A stretch of 16,615 bases of DNA from Candidatus Brocadiaceae bacterium (GCA_030615435.1 JAUWZH010000023.1:1-16615); one strand, 5' to 3'; numbered from the stretch's first letter, positions 6,800-13,885 are shown. The notes: a model not told the origin generated them from the letters alone. A program made the numbers and translations.

Positions 6800-7366
6800 T
6801 CACAAACGTCCTCTCTTATTGCCCTTTTTCGATCCAGTGCTCTTCCCTGCCTTGGGCTTTTTCGAGCCAGTGCTCTTGCTGCCCTTCGCTCGTGAAGCTG
6901 CTGTCGTCTTCTCCTTCGCTTGTGAAGCTGGTATCGTCGCCTTCTTCGGTCTGGGCTCGTCTCGCGGAGCGCCCTGCTTTATGCCTTCCGGATGCAGCGC
7001 GGCGAGCCGCTTGCTCACAACGCCAGTGCCACGACACTCGGTGCAGGTCAGGTAGTACCCCTCGACATGGCCTTCGCCATCGCAAGACGGGCACTTGACC
7101 GCCCCTACAGGCACGCTGACCATGCCCTTACCATTGCACACCTGGCAGGTGAGGCGCTTGCTTGGATGGACACCGGTGCCGCCGCAATTTATGCACTTGA
7201 TTGCCGGCTGCCGAAGGCTCACCTTTCCTCGGCCGCCGCACACCTGACACTTTGAAAGACGCGACATCAGTTCGAAGCGATCCTTGCCGGTTCCTTCGCA
7301 GAAAGCGCAATCCACCGTCAACCTTTCGCCTGCCGCGCTCGATACTCTTTTCTGTGCCTGTGGCAT
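6800..7366 (-). CDS. DnaJ-type zinc-finger protein without J domain (six CxxCxGxG motifs)
   Basis: 188 aa. Six CxxCxGxG motifs occupy residues 20-115: CAFCEGTG, CQVCGGRG, CINCGGTG, CQVCNGKG, CPSCDGEG and CTECRGTG. DnaJ/Hsp40 has four such motifs binding two zinc ions; six would give three sites. There is no HPD-containing J domain and no DnaJ substrate-binding C-domain, so it is not a co-chaperone of the usual kind. Residues about 130-188 are a disordered Lys/Ser/Thr/Gly tail with repeats (STGSKKPKAGK, STGSKKGNKRG). The ATG has GAGGAG about 8 nt upstream. It lies between the GvpC-like gene and gvpN. The zinc fold may bind unfolded Gvp subunits and the basic tail may bind an acidic partner; both are inferred. 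Confidence 0.9.
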   Translation of the reverse strand: MPQAQKRVSSAAGERLTVDCAFCEGTGKDRFELMSRLSKCQVCGGRGKVSLRQPAIKCINCGGTGVHPSKRLTCQVCNGKGMVSVPVGAVKCPSCDGEGHVEGYYLTCTECRGTGVVSKRLAALHPEGIKQGAPRDEPRPKKATIPASQAKEKTTAASRAKGSKSTGSKKPKAGKSTGSKKGNKRGRL

Positions 7367-7458
7367 CGGTTTTCTCCTCGTCCGTTGCCCTGTACATTGA
7401 CAGGCGGGGACGCCGGGGGAGGTGGTGCGGCGCCCCCGCCCCAGCCGCCAGCGGGCGG

Positions 7459-9021
7459 TTAGGTGGCAAAGTAGAACGTGCCTTCCTTGCGGATCTCGCC
7501 CTCTGCAACCAGCTCCTGGGTGACGGGAATCAGGGTCCGCCAGTCTCCGAGGCCCATGGCGTCGGCCATCGTCACCAGCTTGGCACCCTCTTCTCCGCTC
7601 TCCTGGATCAGGGACAATGCCCTGCTCTTCAGTTCTGCAGGCGAAAGCGCCTCCTCGATGCGCTCGGCCAGCTCTTCGGCGACGGCCGGCCTGGCCTCCT
7701 CAACGGGTTCGGCGACCTCCTCGGCCACGGCCGGCCTGGCCGCCTTCGACACCTCGGCGCCGTGGACGGCGGCCATGTGTCTGAGGACCTGTCGCCACGC
7801 CTCAGTCATGGCAACCCGCTCCTCACGGAACTGGGATATCAGCTCGGCGTTTTCCTTGCGGAGGTCCTGCACCAGCGCGTTGGCGTCAGCCCTCACCTGG
7901 ACGTTTTCCTGGGCCAGATCGCTTATCATCGCGGCGGTCTCCTGCACGCGCACCTTGTCTTCGGCCGCGAACTCCGCGATCAAGTCGACGTTTTCCTTGC
8001 GAATGTCCTGCACCAGCGCGTCGGCGTCGGTTTTCCCTTGGACGTTCTGCTGCGCCAGATCTTTGACGAGCGCGTCAGTCTCAGCCTTCAGCTCGGCGGT
8101 TTCGGCCGCGAACCCGGCGATCATCACCTTGTTCTCCGCTGCCCGCGCACTGTCCTGCTCAGCGGCCTCGGCGACCAAAGCGGTGTTCTGCTGCGCCAGA
8201 TCTTCGACGAGCGCGTTGGCGTCAGCCTTCACCTGGTTGTTTTCCTCGGCCATATCCCTTATCAGCGCGGCGGTCTCCTGCACGCGCACCTTGTCTTCGG
8301 CCGCGAACTCCGCGATCAAGTCGACGTTTTCCTTATGAATGTCCTGCACCAGCGCGTCGGCGTCGGCTTTCCCTTGGACGTTCTGCTGCGCCAGATCTTC
8401 GACGAGCGCGTGCGTCTCGGCCTTCAGCTCGGAGGTTTCGGCCGCGAACCCGGCGATCAACGCGCTGTTCTCTTCTGCCCGGGCCTTGTCCTGCTCGGCA
8501 GCCTCCGCGGCCAAAGCGGTGTTCTGTTGGGCCAGATCTTTGACGAGCGCGTCCGTCTCAGCCTTCAGCTCGGCGGTTTCGGCCGAGAACTGGGTAATCA
8601 TCACCCTGTTCTCCGCTGCCCGCTCCTTATCCTGCTCGGCAGCCTCGGCGACCAGATCGGCGTTCTGCTTCGCCAGGTCTTCGACCAGGGCGTCCGTCTC
8701 AGCCCTCAGGTCGGCGTTTTCAGACGCGAACTCCGCGATCATCACCCTGTTCTCGCCTGCCCGCACCTTATCCTGCTCGGCGGCCTCGGCGACCAAATCG
8801 GCGTTCTGCTTGGCCAGGTCTACGACAAGCGCGTCTGCCTCAGCCTTAGTGTCGGCGTTTTCGGCCGCGAAATCGGCAATCAACGTCCTGACTTCTTCTC
8901 TGCGCGCCAGGTCCTGCTCGGCGGCCTCGGCAATAATGCGCGGCACATCCTGCTTTCGCTCTATGTAAGCGGCAGCCATCTCTTCGGCCAGACTCATCAA
9001 ATCACCACCTGGATACGCCAT
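7459..9021 (-). CDS. GvpC-like coiled-coil repeat protein
   Basis: 520 aa. Residues 31-395 are seven repeats, five of 47 residues and two of 65, built on AEAAEQDKVRAGENRVMIAE then ETDALVEDLAKQNADLV. They are almost wholly helical and rich in Ala, Glu, Asp and Gln. The two long repeats carry an 18-residue insert (VQGKADADALVQDIHKEN type). A spacer with paired ARPAVAEE units follows, then a C-terminal domain (about 458-520: SPAELKSRALSLIQE, GLGDWRTLIPVTQELVAEG) that looks like a small winged helix. It begins 202 nt downstream of gvpA in the same operon. GvpC, which coats and stiffens the GvpA shell with helical repeats, commonly follows gvpA, so a GvpC analogue is the best reading. The repeat length differs from the 33-residue cyanobacterial repeat, so I leave the symbol blank. 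The ATG at 9021 has GGAAGGGAG upstream. Confidence 0.85.
   Translation of the reverse strand: MAYPGGDLMSLAEEMAAAYIERKQDVPRIIAEAAEQDLARREEVRTLIADFAAENADTKAEADALVVDLAKQNADLVAEAAEQDKVRAGENRVMIAEFASENADLRAETDALVEDLAKQNADLVAEAAEQDKERAAENRVMITQFSAETAELKAETDALVKDLAQQNTALAAEAAEQDKARAEENSALIAGFAAETSELKAETHALVEDLAQQNVQGKADADALVQDIHKENVDLIAEFAAEDKVRVQETAALIRDMAEENNQVKADANALVEDLAQQNTALVAEAAEQDSARAAENKVMIAGFAAETAELKAETDALVKDLAQQNVQGKTDADALVQDIRKENVDLIAEFAAEDKVRVQETAAMISDLAQENVQVRADANALVQDLRKENAELISQFREERVAMTEAWRQVLRHMAAVHGAEVSKAARPAVAEEVAEPVEEARPAVAEELAERIEEALSPAELKSRALSLIQESGEEGAKLVTMADAMGLGDWRTLIPVTQELVAEGEIRKEGTFYFAT
7837..8508 (-). repeat. 336-bp tandem duplication inside the GvpC-like gene
   Basis: Bases 8173-8508 and 7837-8172 are successive near-copies of a 112-codon unit, each one long (65-aa) plus one short (47-aa) repeat. 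The same segment starting CACGCGCACCTTGTCTTCGG appears at 7945 and 8281, exactly 336 bp apart. The high DNA similarity suggests a recent in-frame duplication. Confidence 0.85.
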
Positions 9022-9125
9022 GATTTGTGCTCCTTCCCTTCGTCTGACTGGGCACTAATGAGTTGAGAGAGGGGTGCCGATTACACGCCTCTAAAAGGAA
9101 AGACTACAGGCTGCGCCCGAATCGT

Positions 9126-9136
9126 TGACACTGTGT
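9126..9136. promoter_or_regulatory. 11-bp palindrome between gvpA and the GvpC-like gene
   Basis: GACACTGTGTC is an odd-centred perfect palindrome in the 202-nt gap downstream of gvpA. It could be an operator for one of the small DNA-binding proteins of the operon, or chance. No terminator is seen in this gap, so readthrough from gvpA is expected. Confidence 0.3.
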
Positions 9137-9223
9137 CGAATTTTGCAGGAGGATCTTCATGAGACGCGCCTGCTCATCGGGGGCAACCCATCGTCTTGTC
9201 TAAGGGTAAGAAACTATGTGGCC

Positions 9224-9430
9224 TTACGCCTCTTCAGGAAGCAGGCCAACCGCCTCCGCGTACTTCAGGAACGTCTCGACGCCGGCTATGACGATCCTCG
9301 CTTCAATGGCCAGAAGCTCGATCCCGACCAATGAAATGCGCACCCAGGCGTCAATGACGATGCCCTTGTCGAGGATGCGGTCCACTACCTCTACCAAACT
9401 AGAGCTAGCGATTGCTTTCTCGACTGCCAT
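9224..9430 (-). CDS. gvpA: GvpA, major gas vesicle shell protein
   Basis: 68 aa. GvpA is the small hydrophobic protein that polymerises into the rib-like gas vesicle wall. The sequence is nearly canonical: SSSLVEVVDRILDKGIVIDA, WVRISLVGIELLAIEARIVI, then AGVETFLKYAEAVGLLPEEA. The alpha-beta-beta-alpha core is complete; the tail after AEAVGL is only five residues, shorter than in many GvpA proteins. A very strong AGGAGGTGA sits about 7 nt before the ATG, as expected for a highly made structural protein. It is the first gene of the operon, 176 nt downstream of a sigma-54 promoter. It is the only GvpA/J/M-type gene in the window. Confidence 0.98.
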   Translation of the reverse strand: MAVEKAIASSSLVEVVDRILDKGIVIDAWVRISLVGIELLAIEARIVIAGVETFLKYAEAVGLLPEEA

Positions 9431-9485
9431 GGCTACTCACCTCCTCTCAGTGGCAAGTAAAAGTAGTGCGGGTGATACGACACGA

Positions 9486-9506
9486 GGAGCTGCACCGTGC
9501 AGCTCC
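9486..9506 (-). promoter_or_regulatory. Perfect 9-bp hairpin in the gvpA leader
   Basis: GGAGCTGCA, a 3-nt loop, then TGCAGCTCC. It lies about 55 nt upstream of the gvpA ATG, inside the predicted 5' leader. No T-run follows, so it is not a terminator. A smaller hairpin, TCTGC-TCC-GCAGA, lies further upstream at 9548-9560. Likely roles are mRNA stability or translational control. Confidence 0.6.
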
Positions 9507-9605
9507 GCCTCCGAAGGTCTTTGTGGAAGAGACAGCTCTGACACGTTTCTGCTCCGCAGATGGAGTGAATTGCTGCCTTGGTCCTTCGTCTCGGCAGGGA
9601 GGAGA

Positions 9606-9621
9606 TGCAAGGGGCGTGCCA
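9606..9621 (-). promoter_or_regulatory. Sigma-54 (-24/-12) promoter of gvpA
   Basis: Read on the minus strand this is TGGCACGCCCCTTGCA, matching the sigma-54 consensus TGGCACG-N4-TTGC-A/T at every fixed position with the right GG-N10-GC spacing. Predicted initiation is about 9595, giving a leader of about 165 nt before gvpA. The NtrC-family activator encoded at 12388-13779 is the obvious candidate partner. Confidence 0.88.
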
Positions 9622-9645
9622 CGGCGCGACGGACTGGCCGCTGTT

Positions 9646-9672
9646 TGTCGTAACCCGTGCCGCTCAACGACA
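9646..9672. promoter_or_regulatory. Possible activator-binding dyad upstream of the gvpA promoter
   Basis: TGTCGT and ACGACA form 6-bp inverted arms 15 nt apart, centred about 64 nt upstream of the predicted start site. Related GTCG/CGAC pieces recur at 9772-9786. This could be an NtrC-type enhancer, but short arms make chance quite possible. Confidence 0.25.
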
Positions 9673-9788
9673 TGCGATCTCAGAATAATCGCCGACTCAT
9701 CGGGCAGGGAGCCTGAAACGGGAGCGCCGACTATGGAGAGTCTTCCCTTTAGGTGTGGAAGAAGTGCCACTGTCGGGAGAGACGACGC

Positions 9789-10181
9789 TCAGGACTTCGG
9801 GGCCACCAGGGCTTTTCGCAGGGCGTGCACTACTTCGTCAATGTGGAAAGGCTTGCTGATGAATCCGCAGATGGATCCCTGTTTGAGAGCCGACTGGATC
9901 ACAGGGTCATCGTCGTAGAGGTATCCCGAGATCAGGACGCACTTGGTCCCGGGCCTGAGGCGTCGGAGTCGGCGGGCAAGTTCGACGCCGTCCACGTCCG
10001 GGAGCTTCGCGTCAAGGAAAGCGACCTGAAACGACTTCTTTTCGGCGGCCGCCATGGCAGCTCGGGCGGAAACAGCAGTGGTCACGCCGAAGCCTTCGAG
10101 CCCCAGGATCCTGCTCAACGCCCAGCACATGTCCCTTTCGTCGTCCACGACCAGGAGCTGCGCGGCGCTGCGTTTCCTCAT
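9789..10181 (-). CDS. Single-domain response regulator
   Basis: 130 aa, a lone receiver domain. Acidic pocket VVDDE (11-15), phosphoacceptor D57 in FLDAKLPDVDG, S85 in LISGY in place of the usual Thr, and K110 in ISKPF. There is no output domain, so it acts as a CheY/Spo0F-type relay or binds a partner. The ATG overlaps the kinase stop codon (ATGA at 10178-10181), so it is translationally coupled to the kinase, its likely phosphodonor. It is the last gene before the gvpA control region. The segment between the Ser and Lys is slightly long (YLYDDDPVIQSALKQGS). Confidence 0.92.
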   Translation of the reverse strand: MRKRSAAQLLVVDDERDMCWALSRILGLEGFGVTTAVSARAAMAAAEKKSFQVAFLDAKLPDVDGVELARRLRRLRPGTKCVLISGYLYDDDPVIQSALKQGSICGFISKPFHIDEVVHALRKALVAPKS

Positions 10182-11623
10182 GGCGATTTCTCCCCGGCCA
10201 GAGGCAGCTCGACGGTGACGACAGTACCCTGTCCTTCGGCAGACTCGATCTGTAAGTCCCCGCCGTGCTGCTGAACGATAGCGTAGGTTACGGAAAGCCC
10301 GAGCCCCGTTCCCATTCCGACCCGCATAGTGGTGAAGAAGGGGTCGAAGACCTTCCGGACATCATCCTTAGGAATGCCGCGGCCCGTGTCGCGCACGCGC
10401 ACGAGCACCTTGTCCGCCTCTCGAGCCGAACTGACGAAGAGCCCCCCCCCGTCGGGCATGGCATTAACCGCGTTCAGCAGAAGATTCACCACCGCCTGCA
10501 TCAGCAAGGTGGGGTTTCCCCGGACGGTGCTGCGGCGTCTGCCCAACGACAGAGACAGCTTCACCCGGACCAGTTTTCTCTGATTCTCGACCAGTCTCAA
10601 TGCCTCTCGAATCACGTTTGTCATGTCCAGGACGGACTGCTGCCCCGGCTCCGAGGACCGAGCGAAACGCAGAAGGCTTTCGATGATGTGGGAAGCCCGC
10701 TCTATGCCAGTATGGATCTTCTCGGCGCATTCCAACTGTGTTGCCCTGTCCAGGGGCCGCGTCAACAGGAGTTGGGCAGCGGCGGAACTGATGGCGAGGG
10801 GATTGCGTACCTCGTGAGCGATTCCCCCAGCCATGACACCGAGGGCTGCGAGTCGGTCCGCGCGCTGAAGACGCCCTTCGGTTTCCAGTTGCTCGGTCAG
10901 ATCCCGCCCCACGGCCACAATGCCGCTGACAGTGCCTGCTTCGTCAGCCATGGCGGAGAAAGCCCAGTCCACGGTGCGCACTTCGGCATCGCGACCGCAC
11001 AACCGGAGGCGAACGGGCCCGACTCTCTTGGTTCTCAGGGTTTCGGCAATCGCGTGCGAGAACGCCTCGCGAGAGTCCCCGGGGCAGAGATCCGCCAGCC
11101 TCCGTCCGGTCACCTCCCGAGATGACCGCCCCGTGATTGCGCGGGCGGCATTGTTCCACGTGACGATCCTGCCGGACAGATCCAGTGAGATCACAATGTC
11201 GCTGGCGCTTTCGACGATGCTGGTGAGGCGACTTTGGACGGCCCGGACCTCTTCGAGCAGGCGAAGCTCTTCGGTGGTGTCGCGCAGCACGAGGATCGCG
11301 TAGGTGACCTCTCCACCCCACATGAAGGGGATGATGCTGTATTCGTAGTGGCGGTTGCGATCCTCCAGCCGCTGCCCTACCAGTGGTTTGCCGGTGCGAA
11401 AGACTTTGCGGAGCAATTCCTGCACTTCGTCTCGCTGCTCGGATTCCGCAAACACCCGGTGGATCTGGCGCCCGTCCTCGTCCTCGCCCTCGCCGAGGCG
11501 GGCACGCCAGTTGCTCCCGGCAAGAACCACCCTGAGAGCAGGGCCCACGCAGAGCATCGAGACGCTTGCGTTGTCAAGAATGCAGGACAGAAGGCTTTCG
11601 GCTTTGTTCTTACGCGGGCTCAT
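10178..11623 (-). CDS. Double-PAS sensor histidine kinase, NtrB-like
   Basis: 481 aa, no transmembrane segment seen, so probably cytoplasmic. Two PAS-like domains (about 10-120 and 130-245) precede HisKA with intact H270 in GGIAHEVRNPLAI. The ATPase domain has the N-box VVNLLLNAVNAM (N380/N384), G1 RDTGRGIP (411-418), F-box VFDPFF and G2 GTGLGLS (438-444). The ATG at 11623 overlaps the upstream regulator's stop (ATGA) and has GGGAGGAA upstream; much longer in-frame extension is possible but lies inside the neighbouring gene. This is the only clearly competent kinase of the cluster. It likely phosphorylates the flanking receivers and the NtrC-type activator. The signal is unknown; no haem or flavin ligand can be assigned by eye. 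Confidence 0.93.
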   Translation of the reverse strand: MSPRKNKAESLLSCILDNASVSMLCVGPALRVVLAGSNWRARLGEGEDEDGRQIHRVFAESEQRDEVQELLRKVFRTGKPLVGQRLEDRNRHYEYSIIPFMWGGEVTYAILVLRDTTEELRLLEEVRAVQSRLTSIVESASDIVISLDLSGRIVTWNNAARAITGRSSREVTGRRLADLCPGDSREAFSHAIAETLRTKRVGPVRLRLCGRDAEVRTVDWAFSAMADEAGTVSGIVAVGRDLTEQLETEGRLQRADRLAALGVMAGGIAHEVRNPLAISSAAAQLLLTRPLDRATQLECAEKIHTGIERASHIIESLLRFARSSEPGQQSVLDMTNVIREALRLVENQRKLVRVKLSLSLGRRRSTVRGNPTLLMQAVVNLLLNAVNAMPDGGGLFVSSAREADKVLVRVRDTGRGIPKDDVRKVFDPFFTTMRVGMGTGLGLSVTYAIVQQHGGDLQIESAEGQGTVVTVELPLAGEKSP

Positions 11624-12309
11624 TCGGGGTTTCCTCCCGTCCGCAGGGCTTGCGTCAGGGCGTTCACCAGGGTCTCGTCCGCCACCGGCTTCTGGAGCAC
11701 GAAACTCACATTGTCCGGAAGATCCTCGATGATGTCCCAACCGGTCAGGATTCCCACGGGAATCCCAGGAGATTGCCGCCCCGCATGGGCAGCCAGTGTG
11801 AGACCGGAGCCGGAGCGGAGGCGAATGTCGGTCAGCACGACATCGAAGGGCGTGCTGTATAGCATCTCGAGCGCCTCTGCCACGCCCTCCACAGCAGTTA
11901 CATGCCATCCAGCTCGCACGAGAGCCGATGCAACATATTCCCTGACTTGACTGTTATCCTCGACGTACAGGACCCGCCCGGAGCAAGTCGTTCTCTCGCC
12001 GGGCGCTGCGTAGACCCCGGCGTCCTGCTGCTCTGGCGCGAGGCTCTCTTCGCCGGACCCGCCCTCGTTCAGCGTCTCGCCGCCCGCCGCCCGCATCTGC
12101 TTGATCGTCTCGGAACAGCCCTGTATGGCGAGGGTCAGCCCGTCGAGGTCTTCGAGCACATCCTCAATGCCGAGCCCGGCGAGTTTCTTCCCCAGACGCT
12201 GTGCTGCGGACTGCGCCACGGCGAAGCGGTTGATGAGGCTGTGAGCCAGCTCTCGTTCGCTCTCGCCGAGCGCCACCTTACTGTCCTGTCCGCCGGGGAT
12301 TTGACCCAT
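11620..12309 (-). CDS. Response regulator with N-terminal DHp-like helical segment
   Basis: 229 aa. The C-terminal receiver (about 112-225) has VEDNSQV, phosphoacceptor Asp in VVLTDIRLRSG, Thr in GILTGW and Lys in VLQKPV. The N-terminal about 70 residues form two helices, SERELAHSLINRFAVAQSAA and LDGLTLAIQGCSETIKQMRA, resembling a DHp/HisKA hairpin with H23 in an H-box-like ELAHSLINRF. No ATPase domain is present. It may therefore be a phosphotransfer plus receiver protein; the DHp reading is by eye only. The middle (about 75-110) is a low-complexity linker. The ATG at 12309 has GGAGG 8 nt upstream. It is coupled to the kinase gene by a 4-nt overlap. Confidence 0.88.
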   Translation of the reverse strand: MGQIPGGQDSKVALGESERELAHSLINRFAVAQSAAQRLGKKLAGLGIEDVLEDLDGLTLAIQGCSETIKQMRAAGGETLNEGGSGEESLAPEQQDAGVYAAPGERTTCSGRVLYVEDNSQVREYVASALVRAGWHVTAVEGVAEALEMLYSTPFDVVLTDIRLRSGSGLTLAAHAGRQSPGIPVGILTGWDIIEDLPDNVSFVLQKPVADETLVNALTQALRTGGNPE

Positions 12310-12387
12310 CGCAGATGCCTCCGATCTCAGAGCGCCCGCCGCCCGTCTGCAAAGGCTTCAGGGCGAAAACGGACTCCCTTCGCCTCG

Positions 12388-13779
12388 TCACAACTCAATG
12401 CCATATCGTTTCACTTTCGTGTGGACAGTCTTGTAGTCCACCTGCAGGATCCGGGCGGCTCGCGCCTTGTTTCCGCCGGTGTGTTTCAGCACCTTCGTCA
12501 GGACCTGGCGCTCCACTTCTCTGACAGTGCGCCTGGTGATCTCTTTCAGCGAGAGATTGTCCTCGATCCGGTCACTGACCTGGATGCTCATCGGCTCGAT
12601 GCCCATGGGCCTCTTCAGCGCAGGCAGATGCCTGGGTTCGATGACTGTGTCAGCCACCACGACGGCGCGGCGGATAACATTGCGCAGCTCCCGCACGTTT
12701 CCCGGCCACTTGTAGGCCAGCAGGAGGTACCACGCCTGCTCAGAGAGCCTCTGGGCGTGGCGGCCCGTCTCCACATTCGCTTCATCCAGGAAGCGCTTCG
12801 CCAGGAAGGGCAGGTCTTCCTTGCGGTCGCGCAGGGGCGCAACGTGCAGCTCGAATTCCGCCAGGCGGTGATAAAGGTCTGCACGGAAATCCTCGGCACT
12901 AATGAGGGAGTGGATGTCGCGATTGGTCGCCACAACGACACGGACGTCCACCGGTATCTGTTCGACCCCCCCGACACGACACACCGTTTTTTCCTGTAAA
13001 GCCCGCAGGATAGCCCCCTGCGCGGAGAAGGGCAAGTTCCCGATTTCATCGAGGAAGAGCGTCCCTCCGGAGGCGCTCTCGAACTTGCCGGCCCTCGCTC
13101 TGCCTGCGCCGGTAAAGGCACCTTCCTGATGGCCGAACAGCTCGTTCTCGACCAGGCTCGCCGGCAGGGAACCACAATCCACAGGAACGAACCTGGAGGA
13201 AGCCCGCGAGCTTCGCTCGTGAATGGCGTGCGCAACGAGCTCCTTTCCGGAGCCGCTCTCGCCGCTAATCAGCACGCTGAGGTTGGTATCGGCCACTCGG
13301 TCCACCTGCTCGGCGAGCCGAGCGACATGCCCGCTGGGACCCATCGTCCTGCACAGGGGATGGCCGAGGCTCTCCTGGGAGTGCAGACGCTGCACCTCCT
13401 CCACGAGGGCATGTTCCCTGAGCGCCCGGCGGACGGTGAGCACAATCCGGTCGTTGTCGAAGGGCTTGGTGATGAAATCGTAGGCGCCGGCTTTGACGGC
13501 CTGGACGGCGAGTTCGACCGTCCCATATGCGGTAACCACAATGATCGGGGTGGTCAAATCCGATCTCCGCACTTCCCTCAGCACCTGCATGCCATCCATG
13601 TCCGGCAGCTTGATGTCCAGCAGCACAACCTCAGGGGACTCCGCCCGGATATGCTCCAATGCCTCCACGCCGTTCTGGGCCTCAAGGGGCGTCATGCCTT
13701 CGTCCCGCACGAGGGCACGCAGGGCCCAGCGCACGTCCTTTTCGTCGTCTACGATCAGGATTCTCGGTCTGCTGCTCAT
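12388..13779 (-). CDS. NtrC-family sigma-54-dependent response regulator
   Basis: 463 aa. A receiver domain with D10-D12 pocket, phosphoacceptor D55 (VVLLDIKLPDMDG), T83 (VVTAYG) and K105 (ITKPFD) is followed by the AAA+ activator domain: Walker A GESGSGKE (173-180), sigma-54-contacting GAFTGA (220-225), Walker B LFLDEIG (241-247). A Fis-type helix-turn-helix closes the protein (HTGGNKARAARILQVDYKTV). All elements needed to hydrolyse ATP and open a sigma-54 complex are intact. Its obvious target is the -24/-12 promoter before gvpA, 2.8 kb downstream. The receiver closely resembles that of the REC-PAS protein upstream (shared GAYDF..KPFDND). The ATG follows GGGAAG. Confidence 0.96.
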   Translation of the reverse strand: MSSRPRILIVDDEKDVRWALRALVRDEGMTPLEAQNGVEALEHIRAESPEVVLLDIKLPDMDGMQVLREVRRSDLTTPIIVVTAYGTVELAVQAVKAGAYDFITKPFDNDRIVLTVRRALREHALVEEVQRLHSQESLGHPLCRTMGPSGHVARLAEQVDRVADTNLSVLISGESGSGKELVAHAIHERSSRASSRFVPVDCGSLPASLVENELFGHQEGAFTGAGRARAGKFESASGGTLFLDEIGNLPFSAQGAILRALQEKTVCRVGGVEQIPVDVRVVVATNRDIHSLISAEDFRADLYHRLAEFELHVAPLRDRKEDLPFLAKRFLDEANVETGRHAQRLSEQAWYLLLAYKWPGNVRELRNVIRRAVVVADTVIEPRHLPALKRPMGIEPMSIQVSDRIEDNLSLKEITRRTVREVERQVLTKVLKHTGGNKARAARILQVDYKTVHTKVKRYGIEL

Positions 13780-13860
13780 TGTGTCTTCCCGGTTCGGCGA
13801 TTTCCTAATTTGCGGCCCTGACGGTCGAAGGACTTCTTGCTCAGCGTATGTGTGACACCA

Positions 13861-13885
13861 TGGAATCCACGACTCTGCGATTCCA
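13861..13885. promoter_or_regulatory. Inverted repeat upstream of the NtrC-type gene
   Basis: TGGAATC and GATTCCA, perfect 7-bp arms 11 nt apart, lie in the 153-nt gap about 80-105 nt upstream of the activator start. It may be an operator, possibly for autoregulation. No -24/-12 or clear -35/-10 site was found in this gap. Confidence 0.4.

Larger units (their letters stand above)
9431..9788 (-). promoter_or_regulatory. gvpA upstream control region
   Basis: A 358-nt gap between the last response-regulator gene and gvpA. It holds the -24/-12 promoter at 9606-9621, leader hairpins at 9548-9560 and 9486-9506, a possible upstream dyad at 9646-9672, and the gvpA ribosome binding site. No convincing ORF is present. 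Confidence 0.75.

Noticed and set aside
7015..7040. Minus-strand TGGCACTGGCGTTGT resembling a -24/-12 promoter inside the zinc-protein gene
   Set aside because: The invariant GC at -12 is GT and the site is within a coding region, with no start suitably placed downstream.
7426..7458. GC-rich hairpin after the GvpC-like stop codon, read as a terminator
   Set aside because: The stem is short and no T-tract follows; the next gene is 92 nt away with its own ribosome binding site, so readthrough is more likely.
7837..8931. Regular repeats considered as a CRISPR array
   Set aside because: The repeats are in-frame, 141-nt coding units with codon-level variation and no unique spacers.
7201..9066. 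Long plus-strand open frame of 621 codons opposite the GvpC-like gene
   Set aside because: It is a shadow of the repetitive, GC-rich minus-strand gene; its repeats mirror the coiled-coil repeats and it matches no family.
9159..9203. Plus-strand 14-codon ORF with a good AGGAGG before its ATG, between gvpA and the GvpC-like gene
   Set aside because: It is antisense to the operon, very short, with no plus-strand promoter or recognisable peptide.
9755..9772. TGGCAC half-site on the minus strand upstream of gvpA
   Set aside because: No TTGC at the -12 spacing; only the -24 half matches.
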